Assembly: GCF_018987265.1 (NCBI RefSeq)
Contig: NZ_CP076853.1
Location: forward strand, 372,001-436,000
DNA: 64,000 bases
Origin: Rhizobium sp. WYJ-E13
GTDB lineage: Bacteria; Pseudomonadota; Alphaproteobacteria; Rhizobiales; Rhizobiaceae
Reading direction: 5' to 3'
In this document: in pieces, positions 1 through 9,462 of the stretch
Numbering within the stretch: position 1 is the stretch's first letter
Layout: every line of letters starts with the position of its first letter
Position numbers and translations under genes: made by a program
Notes under the pieces: model-generated
The model's database searches: none
Seen by the model: the letters and a program-made list of their open reading frames with translations, nothing else
What the model was told of the DNA's origin: nothing

Positions 1-1083
1 GGAGAAGCCGCCGAGCAGCAGCACGCCGATGATGACAAGATGGGGCGTATCCGGCGTGAAGAGGCCGGTCATGGCGGTAACGACCGTCGTCACCGCACCG
101 GCGCAGAGAAGCGTGGTGCGGAAGCCGATCGCCTTATAGACGCGTCGCGCGATGAACTTCGTTGTGATCGCGCCGATCGCGCCGGCAAACGTAATGAGGC
201 CCGACTGAAAAGGCGTAAGCCCAAATCCGAGTTGCAGCATCAGCGGCGTCAGAAACGGCATGGCGCCGACACAGATGCGAAACAGCGTGCCGCCGCTCGT
301 CGAGGCCCGGAAGGTCGAATTCCTGAACAGGTTGAGATCGAGGATCGGCGTGGGGTAACGCCTGGCGTGGCGCACATAGAGCACGCCGCAGAGGATGCCG
401 ATGGCGGTGGCCGCAATGCCGATGATCGGCGGCAGGGCCGGAAGGCTGACGACCGAGAGGCCGAAGACGACGCCGGCCGCCGCCAGGCTGGTCAGGATAA
501 AACCGTTGAAGTCGAGTTTCGGCGGGGCTGTCGCGTCTATTTCCGGCAGATAGATCGTCGCGAGCCACACGCCGGCGACGCCGACCGGCACGTTGATCAG
601 GAAGATCCAGTGCCAGCTGAAATAGGTGGTGATGAAGCCGCCAAGTGGCGGGCCGGCAAGCGGGCCGACAAGGGCCGGGATCGTCAAGAGCGCCATGGCC
701 GAGACCAGTTCGCTCTTCTGCGTCGTTCGTACCAGCACAAGGCGTCCGACGGGCGTCATCATAGCGCCGCCCATGCCCTGCAGGAAACGTGCGAAGACGA
801 ATTCGATGAGATTGGACGAGAAGGCGCAGAAGATAGAGCCGACGACGAAGACGCAGATTGCAAGCCGGAAGATATTCTTGGCGCCGAAGCGGTCCGCCAT
901 CCAGCCGCTGATCGGAATGAACACTGCGAGCGCCACCATGTAGGACGTAAGCGCCAGTTTCAGAGTGATCGGCCCGACATGCAGATCGGCCGCAATCGCC
1001 GGCAGGGCCGTCGCGATCACGGTCGAGTCCATCTGTTCCATGAAGAGGGCGACGGCGAGGATCAGCGGGACAATGCGGTTCAT
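1..1083 (-). CDS. MFS drug-efflux transporter, DHA2/EmrB type (3' end outside window)
   Basis: Reading leftward from the ATG at 1083, an uninterrupted frame of 361 codons runs off the left edge. The start MNRIVPLILAVALFMEQMDS, with its MDxT-like motif in TM1, is characteristic of the DHA2 (14-TM) drug:H+ antiporters. The loop with GWMADRFGAKNIFR (about residues 60-75) is the MFS motif A equivalent, and GPPLGGFITTYFSWHWIFLINVP in TM5/6 is the family's motif C region. At least ten hydrophobic segments are visible before the edge. It should export hydrophobic compounds using the proton gradient across the inner membrane. The substrate cannot be inferred. No membrane-fusion partner (EmrA) is visible upstream; one could lie beyond the left edge. 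Confidence 0.9.
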   Translation of the reverse strand, partial: MNRIVPLILAVALFMEQMDSTVIATALPAIAADLHVGPITLKLALTSYMVALAVFIPISGWMADRFGAKNIFRLAICVFVVGSIFCAFSSNLIEFVFARFLQGMGGAMMTPVGRLVLVRTTQKSELVSAMALLTIPALVGPLAGPPLGGFITTYFSWHWIFLINVPVGVAGVWLATIYLPEIDATAPPKLDFNGFILTSLAAAGVVFGLSVVSLPALPPIIGIAATAIGILCGVLYVRHARRYPTPILDLNLFRNSTFRASTSGGTLFRICVGAMPFLTPLMLQLGFGLTPFQSGLITFAGAIGAITTKFIARRVYKAIGFRTTLLCAGAVTTVVTAMTGLFTPDTPHLVIIGVLLLGGFS

Positions 1084-1222
1084 AGGCGAATGCCTTGATG
1101 GATGCAGATGGGGCTTGGGAAGCCCGTGCTGTGTAGTCCCAGTTACAGGCTCTGCCAATCCCCCAATCGGGTTCCATCAGACGTTTGGATCACGACTGCG
1201 TGAGACGGTTGCTCGACACTTT

Positions 1223-1483
1223 TGCCTCTCAAGATTGAAAGATACTTACCCGGCCGAGGCAAGAAATCCGGCTACGTCGAATTCGACGACAAGCGGCTGG
1301 TTATGACTGGCGACACGGCAAACCACTCCTTCCTGTCGCCGCGGCCGCCGGACCGGGTCGGACTGGGACGTGCGCTTCGATATGGACAAGTGCAGGCGGC
1401 GGCAACTTCCGGCGGTCGGTTTCGTCGAGAAACAGGGCATCGGTTATCGTTTCGTGCCGAAGACTGGCCGGTTCGACATTTGA
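1223..1483 (+). pseudogene. possible degraded small gene
   Basis: The 575-base gap between the MFS gene and guaB contains a stretch that looks coding in two successive frames. Codons around 1260-1320 read SGYVEFDDKRLVMTGD. A different frame from about 1358 reads SDWDVRFDMDKC... VEKQGIGYRFVPKTGRFDI and stops at TGA 1481-1483. A frameshift between about 1330 and 1355 would join them. No start codon with a convincing ribosome site is seen and I do not recognise the family. It may be a decayed gene or a chance open region. A terminator follows at 1509. Confidence 0.3.
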
Positions 1484-1499
1484 GCCATGCGCATGGCTC
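1482..1499. repeat. 18-bp perfect palindrome
   Basis: GAGCCATGCGCATGGCTC is its own reverse complement. It starts within the stop codon of the possible remnant and lies 10 bases before the terminator at 1509. It could be a dyad binding site or a first hairpin of a two-hairpin terminator. Confidence 0.5.
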
Positions 1500-1508
1500 C
1501 TATACCGA

Positions 1509-1533
1509 GCCCGGCCGCATGCCGGGCCTTTTT
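1509..1533 (+). terminator. rho-independent terminator upstream of guaB
   Basis: A 7-bp GC stem (GCCCGGC / GCCGGGC) with a five-base loop CGCAT is followed by CTTTTTG. It insulates guaB from upstream transcription and supports the idea that something upstream on the plus strand was once transcribed. Confidence 0.75.
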
Positions 1534-1646
1534 GCTATTTCCTTCCTGTCATAGACGTGTTACCAGCCCTCGCCAACTTCCATAAACTCATGCACACCGC
1601 CGGTGCGGACGATTCGTACCGGGTGGGTCGCATTTTTCTTTCTTGA

Positions 1647-3143
<1,497 letters not shown>

Positions 3144-3145
3144 TC

Positions 3146-3694
3146 ATGAAAGCGTGCAGCTCGATTCCGCTATGGATCATCGCGCTGCTCGCAGCCCTCT
3201 GCCTCGTCGTTCTCGGCTGGACCACCTTCGGTTTCACCATGCCCTTCGAACACGAGACGGGGCAGGCGGTACTCGATACCTATTTCGCAGGCTATGATGA
3301 GTCTGCAGTATTTCACATGCAGACGCTGCTCGACCAGAACGAGACGGCAAGCCATATTCTCCGGGCCATGTATTTCGGCCCGGAACTCATCTTTCCGGCT
3401 CTGCTGACCGCACTTCTCCTTTTGATTTTCCTGCGGCTCGGGCCGATCGAGACATGGCACGGCCGGCAGGCTCCCCGCCTGCTCGGTCGGATCACCTATG
3501 TCCTGCCTTTCATCTATGGTTTTGCCGATTATGCCGAAAACCTGTCGAGCCTCGTCGCCTTCAGCGACAGCGGTGCGGCAGGATTTGCCGCGCAGATCCT
3601 GCCGTGGATGACGAAGCTGAAATTCGCAAGTCTCGCCGTCTGCGCCATCCTCATCGTCCGAGGCGCAATTCTCCATCAAACGCGCGAGGATTGA
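3146..3694 (+). CDS. small integral membrane protein of unknown function
   Basis: A 182-aa protein with about four hydrophobic segments: an N-terminal one (about residues 7-30), one near 75-95 (LIFPALLTALLLLIFLRLG), one near 113-130 and one near 155-175. Between the first two lies a polar loop rich in acidic and His residues. I do not recognise a family. It starts two bases after the guaB stop, which suggests cotranscription with guaB. It ends four bases before the convergent LysR gene. No catalytic motif is visible. Confidence 0.75.
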   Translation: MKACSSIPLWIIALLAALCLVVLGWTTFGFTMPFEHETGQAVLDTYFAGYDESAVFHMQTLLDQNETASHILRAMYFGPELIFPALLTALLLLIFLRLGPIETWHGRQAPRLLGRITYVLPFIYGFADYAENLSSLVAFSDSGAAGFAAQILPWMTKLKFASLAVCAILIVRGAILHQTRED

Positions 3695-3698
3695 GCGC

Positions 3699-4613
3699 TT
3701 ACTGCGGCCAGCGCCATGTCGGGTGTGAAAGCCTGGCCGAGAGGAAGTCCCCGAGTGCTTCCACCTTTGCTGGCCGGGCACGCGCCGTTGGCGTTACGAA
3801 ATAAAGCGCGCCCTTCGGCAGGCTCCAATCGGTCAGGATCGCTTTCAGGCGCGCGTCGGCAAGATATTCATGGGCCATGAATTCCGGCAGTTCGACGATA
3901 CCGAGGCCGCGCAATGCCATCGGGATCAGTGCTTCCGAATTGGTCGCCCTGAGTGGCCCGGTCGGTACGACGATCTCCTCTTCTCCCGCATTGTTGCTGA
4001 AGCGCCAGATATCCTGCCGCAGCCGATAGGCGTAACCGAGGCAATGATGGGCGGCAAGCTCGCGCGGATGCTGCGGGCAGCCGTATTTCTCGAGATAGGA
4101 GGGGGCGGCGAGAATGAAGGGTGCGACTGGCGCTAGCTTCTTCGCCACGAGCGAGGAATCCGGCAGCACCGCAATGCGCAGCGCCGCGTCGAAGCCGTCG
4201 CCCACAAGGTCGACGACCGCATCGCTCATATGCATGTCGATCGAAACTTCGGGATAGAGTTCGAAGAAGTCGGGCAGAATCGGTGCCAGCCATTGCCGCC
4301 CGAAAACCATGGGCACGGCAAGGCGGATCAGCCCGCGCGGCTGGCTGGAAAGTTCGCGCGCCGCATTCTCGGCAGCTTCCGCCTCCGCATAGATGCGCTG
4401 GGCGCGGTCCACGAGCCGCAGCCCGAAATCGGTGAGTGCGAGCTGCCGCGACGTGCGATTGAAGAGGCGCGCGCCAAGCCGGTCTTCCAGCCGGCTGACC
4501 GCCCGCGATACCGTCGGCACGGAAACGCCGAGCGTCTTGGCTGCCCGGGCGAAGGAGCGCTCCTCCGCCACCTTGGCGAACATGGCGAGACCCTCGAAAT
4601 CCGGAAAACTCAT
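3699..4613 (-). CDS. LysR-family transcriptional regulator
   Basis: A 304-aa protein of the usual LTTR length. Residues about 1-65 form the winged HTH (SFARAAKTLGVSVPTVSRAVSRLEDRLGARLF), and the remainder is the type 2 periplasmic-binding-like effector domain. It is transcribed divergently from the SDR gene at 4714, the classical arrangement for an LTTR and its target. A CTTTC-N11-GAAAG dyad lies in the shared 100-base gap. The second half resembles the group that regulates neighbouring oxidoreductases (CrgA/AaeR-like). The inducer is unknown. Confidence 0.93.
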   Translation of the reverse strand: MSFPDFEGLAMFAKVAEERSFARAAKTLGVSVPTVSRAVSRLEDRLGARLFNRTSRQLALTDFGLRLVDRAQRIYAEAEAAENAARELSSQPRGLIRLAVPMVFGRQWLAPILPDFFELYPEVSIDMHMSDAVVDLVGDGFDAALRIAVLPDSSLVAKKLAPVAPFILAAPSYLEKYGCPQHPRELAAHHCLGYAYRLRQDIWRFSNNAGEEEIVVPTGPLRATNSEALIPMALRGLGIVELPEFMAHEYLADARLKAILTDWSLPKGALYFVTPTARARPAKVEALGDFLSARLSHPTWRWPQ

Positions 4614-4644
4614 TGTTTCATTCCTGCAATGATATCTTTCATTT

Positions 4645-4665
4645 CTTTCTATTCAGAAACGAAAG
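4645..4665. promoter_or_regulatory. putative LysR operator between LysR and SDR genes
   Basis: CTTTC, eleven bases, then GAAAG form an interrupted dyad with LysR-type geometry, centred between the divergent starts at 4613 and 4714. Assignment rests only on symmetry and location. Confidence 0.4.
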
Positions 4666-4713
4666 ACCCGTCCACATCTTCAGTTCAGTCGAACACAACA
4701 GGAGACGACGACA

Positions 4714-5487
4714 ATGACCCAGACAGTGAATGGGACGCAGAGGCTGAATGGAAAGATCGCGGTTATCACCGGTGCCACTTCGGGCATCGGCCTTGCCACC
4801 GCAAAGCGCTTCGCAGCCGAAGGCGCACGCCTATTCATCACCGGCCGCCGCAGGCAAGTGCTGGATGCGGCAGTCGCCGAAATCGGCGGAAACGTCACCG
4901 GCATCCAGGCGGACTCGGCAAAGCTTGCCGATCTCGACCGCCTCTATGATGAGGTGAAGGCTGAAGCAGGCCGCATCGACGTGCTCTTCGTCAATGCCGG
5001 CGGCGGCTCGTTTGCGCCGCTCGGCGCCATCACCGAAGAGCAGTATGACGATACCTTCGGCCGCAATGTGAAGGGCGTGCTCTTTACCGTGCAGAAGGCT
5101 CTGCCGCTCCTGAGCCAAGGTGCCTCGGTCATCCTGACGGGCTCCACGGCGGGCGCATCAGGCACGCCGGCCTTCAGCGTCTATGCCGCTTCGAAGGCAG
5201 CAATTCGCAACTTTTCCCGCAACTGGATCCTCGATTTGAAGGATCGCGGCATCCGCATCAACACGCTGAGCCCCGGCCCGACGGAAACCACCGGTCTCGT
5301 CGAGCTTGCAGGCCGGGATAAGGCGCAGCAGCAGGGGCTGCTGGATTATATGGCATCGCAGGTTCCGATGGGCCGCGTCGGCCGCCCGGAAGAAATCGCT
5401 GCAACGGCCCTGTTCCTCGCGTCGGAAGATTCGAGCTTCATCACCGGCGCAGAAATCTTCGTCGATGGTGGCATCGCCCAGGTCTGA
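4714..5487 (+). CDS. short-chain dehydrogenase/reductase (SDR)
   Basis: A classical SDR of 257 aa. The NAD(P)-binding motif TGATSGIG is at residues 19-26, NAGG follows beta-4, and the catalytic YxxxK motif is Tyr157/Lys161. The C-terminal end GAEIFVDGGIAQV is typical of the family. The Arg residues after beta-2 (TGRRRQ) suggest NADP(H) preference. An AGGAGA ribosome site precedes the ATG. It is divergent from the LysR gene, which probably controls it. The substrate is not predictable. Confidence 0.93.
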   Translation: MTQTVNGTQRLNGKIAVITGATSGIGLATAKRFAAEGARLFITGRRRQVLDAAVAEIGGNVTGIQADSAKLADLDRLYDEVKAEAGRIDVLFVNAGGGSFAPLGAITEEQYDDTFGRNVKGVLFTVQKALPLLSQGASVILTGSTAGASGTPAFSVYAASKAAIRNFSRNWILDLKDRGIRINTLSPGPTETTGLVELAGRDKAQQQGLLDYMASQVPMGRVGRPEEIAATALFLASEDSSFITGAEIFVDGGIAQV

Positions 5488-5494
5488 CCCTGAA

Positions 5495-5520
5495 GACGGC
5501 CCGCTCCATAGCGGGCCGTC
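5495..5520 (+). terminator. hairpin after the SDR gene
   Basis: An 11-bp perfect stem (GACGGCCCGCT / AGCGGGCCGTC) with loop CCAT starts eight bases after the SDR stop. No T-tract follows, so it may act as an attenuator or 3' stabiliser and not as a strong intrinsic terminator. Confidence 0.45.
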
Positions 5521-5588
5521 CTGGCTCTGGCATCCGCCCGGTCTTTCCGCTACTGCTCCCGCAGTCGCCGAAACGAAGGGAATGATTG

Positions 5589-6005
5589 ATGACCGGCTTT
5601 GAGATGTTCTGGCCTCTGCTTGCCCACGTCCTGCTAGTCTATATCCTTTACGGGCTGCTTGGTCTGCGCCGCGGCAAGGCGGTTCGGGAAGGCCGCATGA
5701 AGAAATCCGGCTATCGCGAGAACCGCGACGAACCGCCCGAATGCCTTTTCGTCAAGAACAGCCTTGCCAACCAGTTCGAACTGCCGGTGCTCTTCTATGC
5801 CTGCTGCATCCTTCTATATATAACCGAGGCGGATAATCTTGTGGCCGTCGTGCTGGCCTGGCTGTTTGTCATCCTGCGCTATGCCCATGCCTATGTGCAT
5901 GTCACCAGCAACGATTTGCGCTTCCGCAGCCCGCTCTTCGCCGCCGGTTTTGGTGTGCTCGGTGCCATGTGGGCCTGGCTTGCCGGATGGATGATGTTCT
6001 CCTGA
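5589..6005 (+). CDS. MAPEG-family membrane protein
   Basis: A 138-aa protein with four predicted membrane helices. It carries the MAPEG signature region NQFELPVLFY (about residues 59-68), which in the eukaryotic members (microsomal glutathione S-transferase, leukotriene C4 synthase) lies in the glutathione-binding helix bundle. Bacterial members are mostly uncharacterised but are suspected to act in glutathione-linked detoxification. The ATG at 5589 is preferred over the TTG at 5586 because AAGGG at 5576-5580 is correctly spaced. Confidence 0.85.
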   Translation: MTGFEMFWPLLAHVLLVYILYGLLGLRRGKAVREGRMKKSGYRENRDEPPECLFVKNSLANQFELPVLFYACCILLYITEADNLVAVVLAWLFVILRYAHAYVHVTSNDLRFRSPLFAAGFGVLGAMWAWLAGWMMFS

Positions 6006-6125
6006 CCGGACGATTTTCTTGATCCAGGTAGGCCGGTAACACAGTTTTGTTCCTCCGTTATCGGGCGCTGACCTATGTTCCCTCTTGCCGATTGGGCATG
6101 GGGTAGGGAACAGAGGAGGTCTGTC

Positions 6126-7001
6126 ATGGAAAAGCCCGTCATTACGCAGGCAATGATCAACGCCTATGATGAATATACGCATCTGACGCTGGATCGCCGC
6201 AGCTTCATGGACAAGCTGACCAAGCTTGCCGGCTCGGCAACCGCAGCCGCGGCAATCGCGCCGCTCTTGGCCGCCAACAAGGCCGCCGCCGAGGTTGTCG
6301 CCGAAAACGACGATCGTCTGACCGGCCAGGATATCACCTATCCCGGCAGCGGCGGCGACATGAAGGGCTATCTGGTTCAGCCGAAGAATGCATCCGGCAA
6401 GCTCGGCGCCGTCATCGTCATCCATGAGAACCGCGGCCTCAATCCGCATATCCGCGATGTCGCTCGCCGCGTGGCACTGGAAGGCTTCGTGGCGCTCGCT
6501 CCGGACTTCCTCTCGCCGCAGGGCGGCACGCCGGAAAATGAGGATAAGGCGCGCGACATGTTCGGCAAGCTCGATGCCGCGACGACCGTCGCAAACGGCG
6601 AGGCGACCGTCGCCTATCTTTCCAAGCTCGAGGCTACGAACGGCAATGTCGGCGCGATCGGCTTTTGCTGGGGCGGCGGCGCGGTCAACAATCTTGCGGT
6701 CAAATCGCCGGAGTTGAAGGCAGGCGTGGCCTACTACGGCGCGCAGCCACCGGCCTCGGAAGTCGCCAATATCAAGGCGGCGCTGTTGCTCCACTATGCT
6801 GGTCTCGACGACCGCATCAATGCCGGCATCGATGCCTATAAGAAGGCGCTGGAGGAGAATGGCAAAAGATTTGAGATCTACATCTATGACGGCGCCAACC
6901 ACGCCTTCAACAACGACACGTCCGCTGCCCGCTATGACAAGGCGGCAGCCGATCTCGCCTGGGGCCGAACGGTCGCGTTTCTGAAACAGAACCTCGCCTG
7001 A
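6126..7001 (+). CDS. dienelactone hydrolase family protein, probably Tat-exported
   Basis: A 291-aa alpha/beta hydrolase. The dienelactone hydrolase triad is visible: Cys181 in GFCWGG, Asp228/229 in AGLDDR and His259 in GANHAF, plus the conserved HENRG strand. Unlike cytoplasmic clcD enzymes it has an N-terminal extension with RRSFMDKLTKLAG followed by an Ala-rich hydrophobic stretch ending near AANKAAA, a plausible twin-arginine signal, so it is probably periplasmic. The ATG at 6126 follows a strong GAGGAGG site. An upstream in-frame ATG at 6075 lacks one. Substrate unknown; a lactone or ester hydrolase is likely. Confidence 0.9.
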   Translation: MEKPVITQAMINAYDEYTHLTLDRRSFMDKLTKLAGSATAAAAIAPLLAANKAAAEVVAENDDRLTGQDITYPGSGGDMKGYLVQPKNASGKLGAVIVIHENRGLNPHIRDVARRVALEGFVALAPDFLSPQGGTPENEDKARDMFGKLDAATTVANGEATVAYLSKLEATNGNVGAIGFCWGGGAVNNLAVKSPELKAGVAYYGAQPPASEVANIKAALLLHYAGLDDRINAGIDAYKKALEENGKRFEIYIYDGANHAFNNDTSAARYDKAAADLAWGRTVAFLKQNLA

Positions 7002-7097
7002 CCCGCCTTCTGCAATGTGCCGAAAGGCCCAAAGGCGGGCCGCCAGGTGCTCAACCTGCTTGCTGAATGAGGTGTTAAGAAGCCTTTTACACAGGCC

Positions 7098-7124
7098 AAA
7101 AACGGGGCATAACGCCCCGTTTTC
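7098..7124. terminator. intrinsic terminator after dienelactone hydrolase
   Basis: The 7-bp stem ACGGGGC / GCCCCGT with loop ATAAC is flanked by A-run and T-run (AAAAA ... TTTTCC), so it can work in either direction, primarily for the hydrolase gene. Confidence 0.8.
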
Positions 7125-7186
7125 CATAAGCTCTTGCCATTGCTTAAAATCCGACCATTTCCCTTTACGACGGATGAATACCTGCA

Positions 7187-7241
7187 TGTCATATCGGCCC
7201 GACGCGCCGGTATGACACGTTATTTCCGCTGCGCAATAACG
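7187..7241. promoter_or_regulatory. two adjacent inverted repeats upstream of tetR-like gene
   Basis: Dyad 1 has arms TGTCATATCGGC (7187-7198) and GCCGGTATGACA (7206-7217), with one mismatch. Dyad 2, CGTTATT-N10-AATAACG (7218-7241), abuts it. They lie 18-72 bases upstream of the TetR-family start. Such paired dyads commonly are autoregulatory TetR operators. Dyad 1 could alternatively be a transcript hairpin. Confidence 0.5.
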
Positions 7242-7258
7242 AGACAGATGGGAACCAC

Positions 7259-7900
7259 ATGGGCGCGGACATTTCGGATCGTATTGCTCTTCGCAGGAAG
7301 CCGAAACAGGAGCGCAGCATCCAGCGGCTGGATCTCATCCTGAACGCTGCAGCCACCATCATCGCCGAAAAGGGCGTCAGCGCCATGCGGATGACCGAGC
7401 TTGCGGTCGCGGCAAAGGTCCCGATCGGCTCGGTCTATCAGTATTTTCCCGAAAAGGCGGCGATCGTCAAAGCGCTCTTCGATCGTCACGCCCAGGCGAT
7501 CCAGCAGAAGACGGCCGAGATGTTCGCGGACGTTCGGTCCTTCGACGAGGCGCTCGATCTCATCTCCAGGGTGATCGACTGGTACTATGCCGAATATCGT
7601 AACGACGCCGCCTATCTCGGTGTCTGGATGGGCACGGAGACTGATCAGGATCTCCTACGCCTGAACATCGAGCATAGCAGTCAGATTGCTGCGATCTTTC
7701 AGGAGGCCGTGCGCCGCCTCTCGCCGGAACTCTGCGATGACCAGATGAAGGCACGCACTTACCTTTTCAGCCACCTGATCGGTGCTGCAATCCGCCTTGC
7801 GGTCTTGAGCGAAGATGGTTTCGGCGAGCGCATCCTCGAGGAATGGAAGCGCGTCATCCGCGCCTCCTTATTTGCTCCGACGTCCGCTTCAGCAGCGTAA
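7259..7900 (+). CDS. TetR-family transcriptional regulator
   Basis: A 213-aa protein with the TetR N-terminal HTH at about residues 25-70 (ILNAAATIIAEKGVSAMRMTELA ... IGSVYQYFPEKAAIVKAL) and a C-terminal ligand-binding domain with a TetR_C motif (YRNDAAYLGVWMG). Ribosome site is weak (GGGAAC). Two inverted repeats lie just upstream and are candidate operators for autoregulation. The regulated gene is not evident: the preceding hydrolase is on the same strand behind a terminator, and the following LysR gene is convergent. Confidence 0.92.
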   Translation: MGADISDRIALRRKPKQERSIQRLDLILNAAATIIAEKGVSAMRMTELAVAAKVPIGSVYQYFPEKAAIVKALFDRHAQAIQQKTAEMFADVRSFDEALDLISRVIDWYYAEYRNDAAYLGVWMGTETDQDLLRLNIEHSSQIAAIFQEAVRRLSPELCDDQMKARTYLFSHLIGAAIRLAVLSEDGFGERILEEWKRVIRASLFAPTSASAA

Positions 7901-7907
7901 GACTTGC

Positions 7908-8879
7908 CTACCAGCTGGGCATCATGCTGGCCGCAGCCTTCAGCCGCGGATAGTGACGGGCGTAACCCGTCTTCACATCCTGCTCCAATCCATCTTCGAT
8001 GACGGTCGGCGTGATGTTGTCGAGGCAGGCCGTGATATGTGCCGTAATGGCATTCATCAGCGAGAGGGAAACGCCCGGCCGTTTCATGATGCCGATCTGC
8101 ACCGGCGGCAGCGCCGGGAAACCGTCTGCCTGGCTCAATACCTTCATGCCTGTGCGGAGCGCCGATTCCGGCATGACCGAAACCGCCATGCCGGCTAACA
8201 CGGCCGAAGCAACCACGGTGCAGGACCAGCTCGTGAACAGGATCTGATACTCGCGGCCGACAGCATCGAGCGCCGAGCAGGCGAGCTGCCGCCACTGGCA
8301 GTCGCGCCGACCGACGGCAAGCGGCACCGGTGCATCGTCGCGGATCGGATGGTTGGCCGAACTCACCCAGCAGAGCGGTTCCGTTCGCACCACATCCGAA
8401 ATACGCTCGCGCGGATTGTGGGTGACGAGCGCGATATCGAGTTCGCCCTTGTGCATGCGTTCCGCGAGGTCGACCGAGGGCTCGCAGACGATGTAGAGCT
8501 CGACATTCGGATGCGTCTTGGCGAACCGGCCGATGATCTCGGGCATATAACGGTCGGCATAATCATCGGGCGTGCCGATGCGCAGCGTGCCTTCCAGCCT
8601 GTTGTCATCGAATGCGGCGATCGCCTCATTGTTCAGGCGGATGATGCGGCGCGCATAATTGAGCAGCTTTTCGCCTTCGACCGTCAGCCGGTTGCCGCGG
8701 CCGTCCTTGATGAAGAGCTGCTTGCCGATACGCTCTTCCAGGCGCCGCATCTGCATGGAGACGGCAGACTGTGTCTTGTAGACCTTGTCGGCAGCCTTGG
8801 TGAAACTGCCGGAATCCACGATCGCGATGAAGGTCTGCAACTGGTCGATATCAAGCGGCGCCGACATGATCTTGTCCAT
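7908..8879 (-). CDS. LysR-family transcriptional regulator, LsrB/VtlR-like candidate
   Basis: A 323-aa LTTR. The HTH spans about residues 10-65 (GSFTKAADKVYKTQSAVSMQMRRLEERIGKQLF), followed by a LysR substrate-binding domain. A run of about 25 residues extends beyond the usual C-terminus. It is divergent from a DUF1127 gene. In Brucella and Agrobacterium the LTTR VtlR (LsrB in Sinorhizobium) is known to activate DUF1127 genes and AbcR small RNAs, so a related circuit is plausible, but orthology is inferred from context only. A dyad ATGTT-N10-AACAT lies 16 bases from its start. Confidence 0.92.
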   Translation of the reverse strand: MDKIMSAPLDIDQLQTFIAIVDSGSFTKAADKVYKTQSAVSMQMRRLEERIGKQLFIKDGRGNRLTVEGEKLLNYARRIIRLNNEAIAAFDDNRLEGTLRIGTPDDYADRYMPEIIGRFAKTHPNVELYIVCEPSVDLAERMHKGELDIALVTHNPRERISDVVRTEPLCWVSSANHPIRDDAPVPLAVGRRDCQWRQLACSALDAVGREYQILFTSWSCTVVASAVLAGMAVSVMPESALRTGMKVLSQADGFPALPPVQIGIMKRPGVSLSLMNAITAHITACLDNITPTVIEDGLEQDVKTGYARHYPRLKAAASMMPSW

Positions 8880-8894
8880 CCATAAAGATCTCTG

Positions 8895-8914
8895 ATGTTA
8901 ATCATTAGAAACAT
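8895..8914. promoter_or_regulatory. putative LysR binding dyad
   Basis: ATGTT, ten bases, AACAT, in the 195-base intergenic region between the divergent LysR (start 8879) and DUF1127 (start 9075) genes. Geometry suits an LTTR recognition site. No experimental basis. Confidence 0.4.
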
Positions 8915-9074
8915 TCGTTGGACTGATCAATAGGTCTTTGGCATCTTCGGGATGCAAATCAAGCAAAGTGAAGGACAGACACCCTGCCTGTCCAACCTGT
9001 GATCAGCTTCACCCTTCCTGCACGACCTCGCAGGCGGGGCGGGCTGTTCTGCGCCCCGAAGAAAGGAGAGTTCG

Positions 9075-9374
9075 ATGCGCACTCATGAACCGACACTAGA
9101 ACTCGACTGCGGCAAGCTCGCCCCGAGGTTTACCCAGCGTCTCATGGCCGCTTTCGCGCCGCTGGCAGCCGCCCTTCGCATTGTGCGCAATCGCTCGCAG
9201 GTGAATGGGCTGCACGACCTTGATGACAATCAGTTGCGGGATATCGGCCTGACGCGGGCCGATGTCACCTCCGCCTTCCTCGCTTCGACCTTCTTTGAAG
9301 ATCCATCGGAGCGTCTGACGCAGGCGGCCAAGCGCCGCCGGCACATTGCGGTCATGCGCCCCTACAGGGACTGA
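9075..9374 (+). CDS. DUF1127 (YjiS-like) domain protein
   Basis: A 99-aa protein. The C-terminal half carries the DUF1127 signature LHDLDDNQLRDIGLTRADV (about residues 50-68), preceded by an amphipathic Arg-containing helix. In rhizobia, small DUF1127 proteins bind RNA or influence phosphate and carbon homeostasis, and in Brucella several are VtlR targets. It has a strong AAAGGAGA ribosome site, its own intrinsic terminator, and is divergent from a LysR gene. It is longer than the minimal 45-50-aa members because of an N-terminal extension. Confidence 0.88.
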   Translation: MRTHEPTLELDCGKLAPRFTQRLMAAFAPLAAALRIVRNRSQVNGLHDLDDNQLRDIGLTRADVTSAFLASTFFEDPSERLTQAAKRRRHIAVMRPYRD

Positions 9375-9420
9375 ACGCACGCGTTTCCCCGCAGGGTGAT
9401 AGCCAATAGCCCTGCTGCTT

Positions 9421-9462
9421 AACCCGGTGATCGGCTTTCCCAAGCCATCTCCGGGTTTTTTT
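9421..9462 (+). terminator. intrinsic terminator of DUF1127 gene
   Basis: Two-part stem: outer AACCCGG (9421-9427) / CCGGGTT (9451-9457) and inner GGCTT / AAGCC, followed by a run of seven T. It sits about 47 bases after the stop. Confidence 0.85.

Noticed and set aside
40..1098. Long plus-strand frame opposite the MFS gene
   Set aside because: Arg/Asp/Gly-rich composition with no family pattern; it is the antisense frame of the well-supported membrane transporter.
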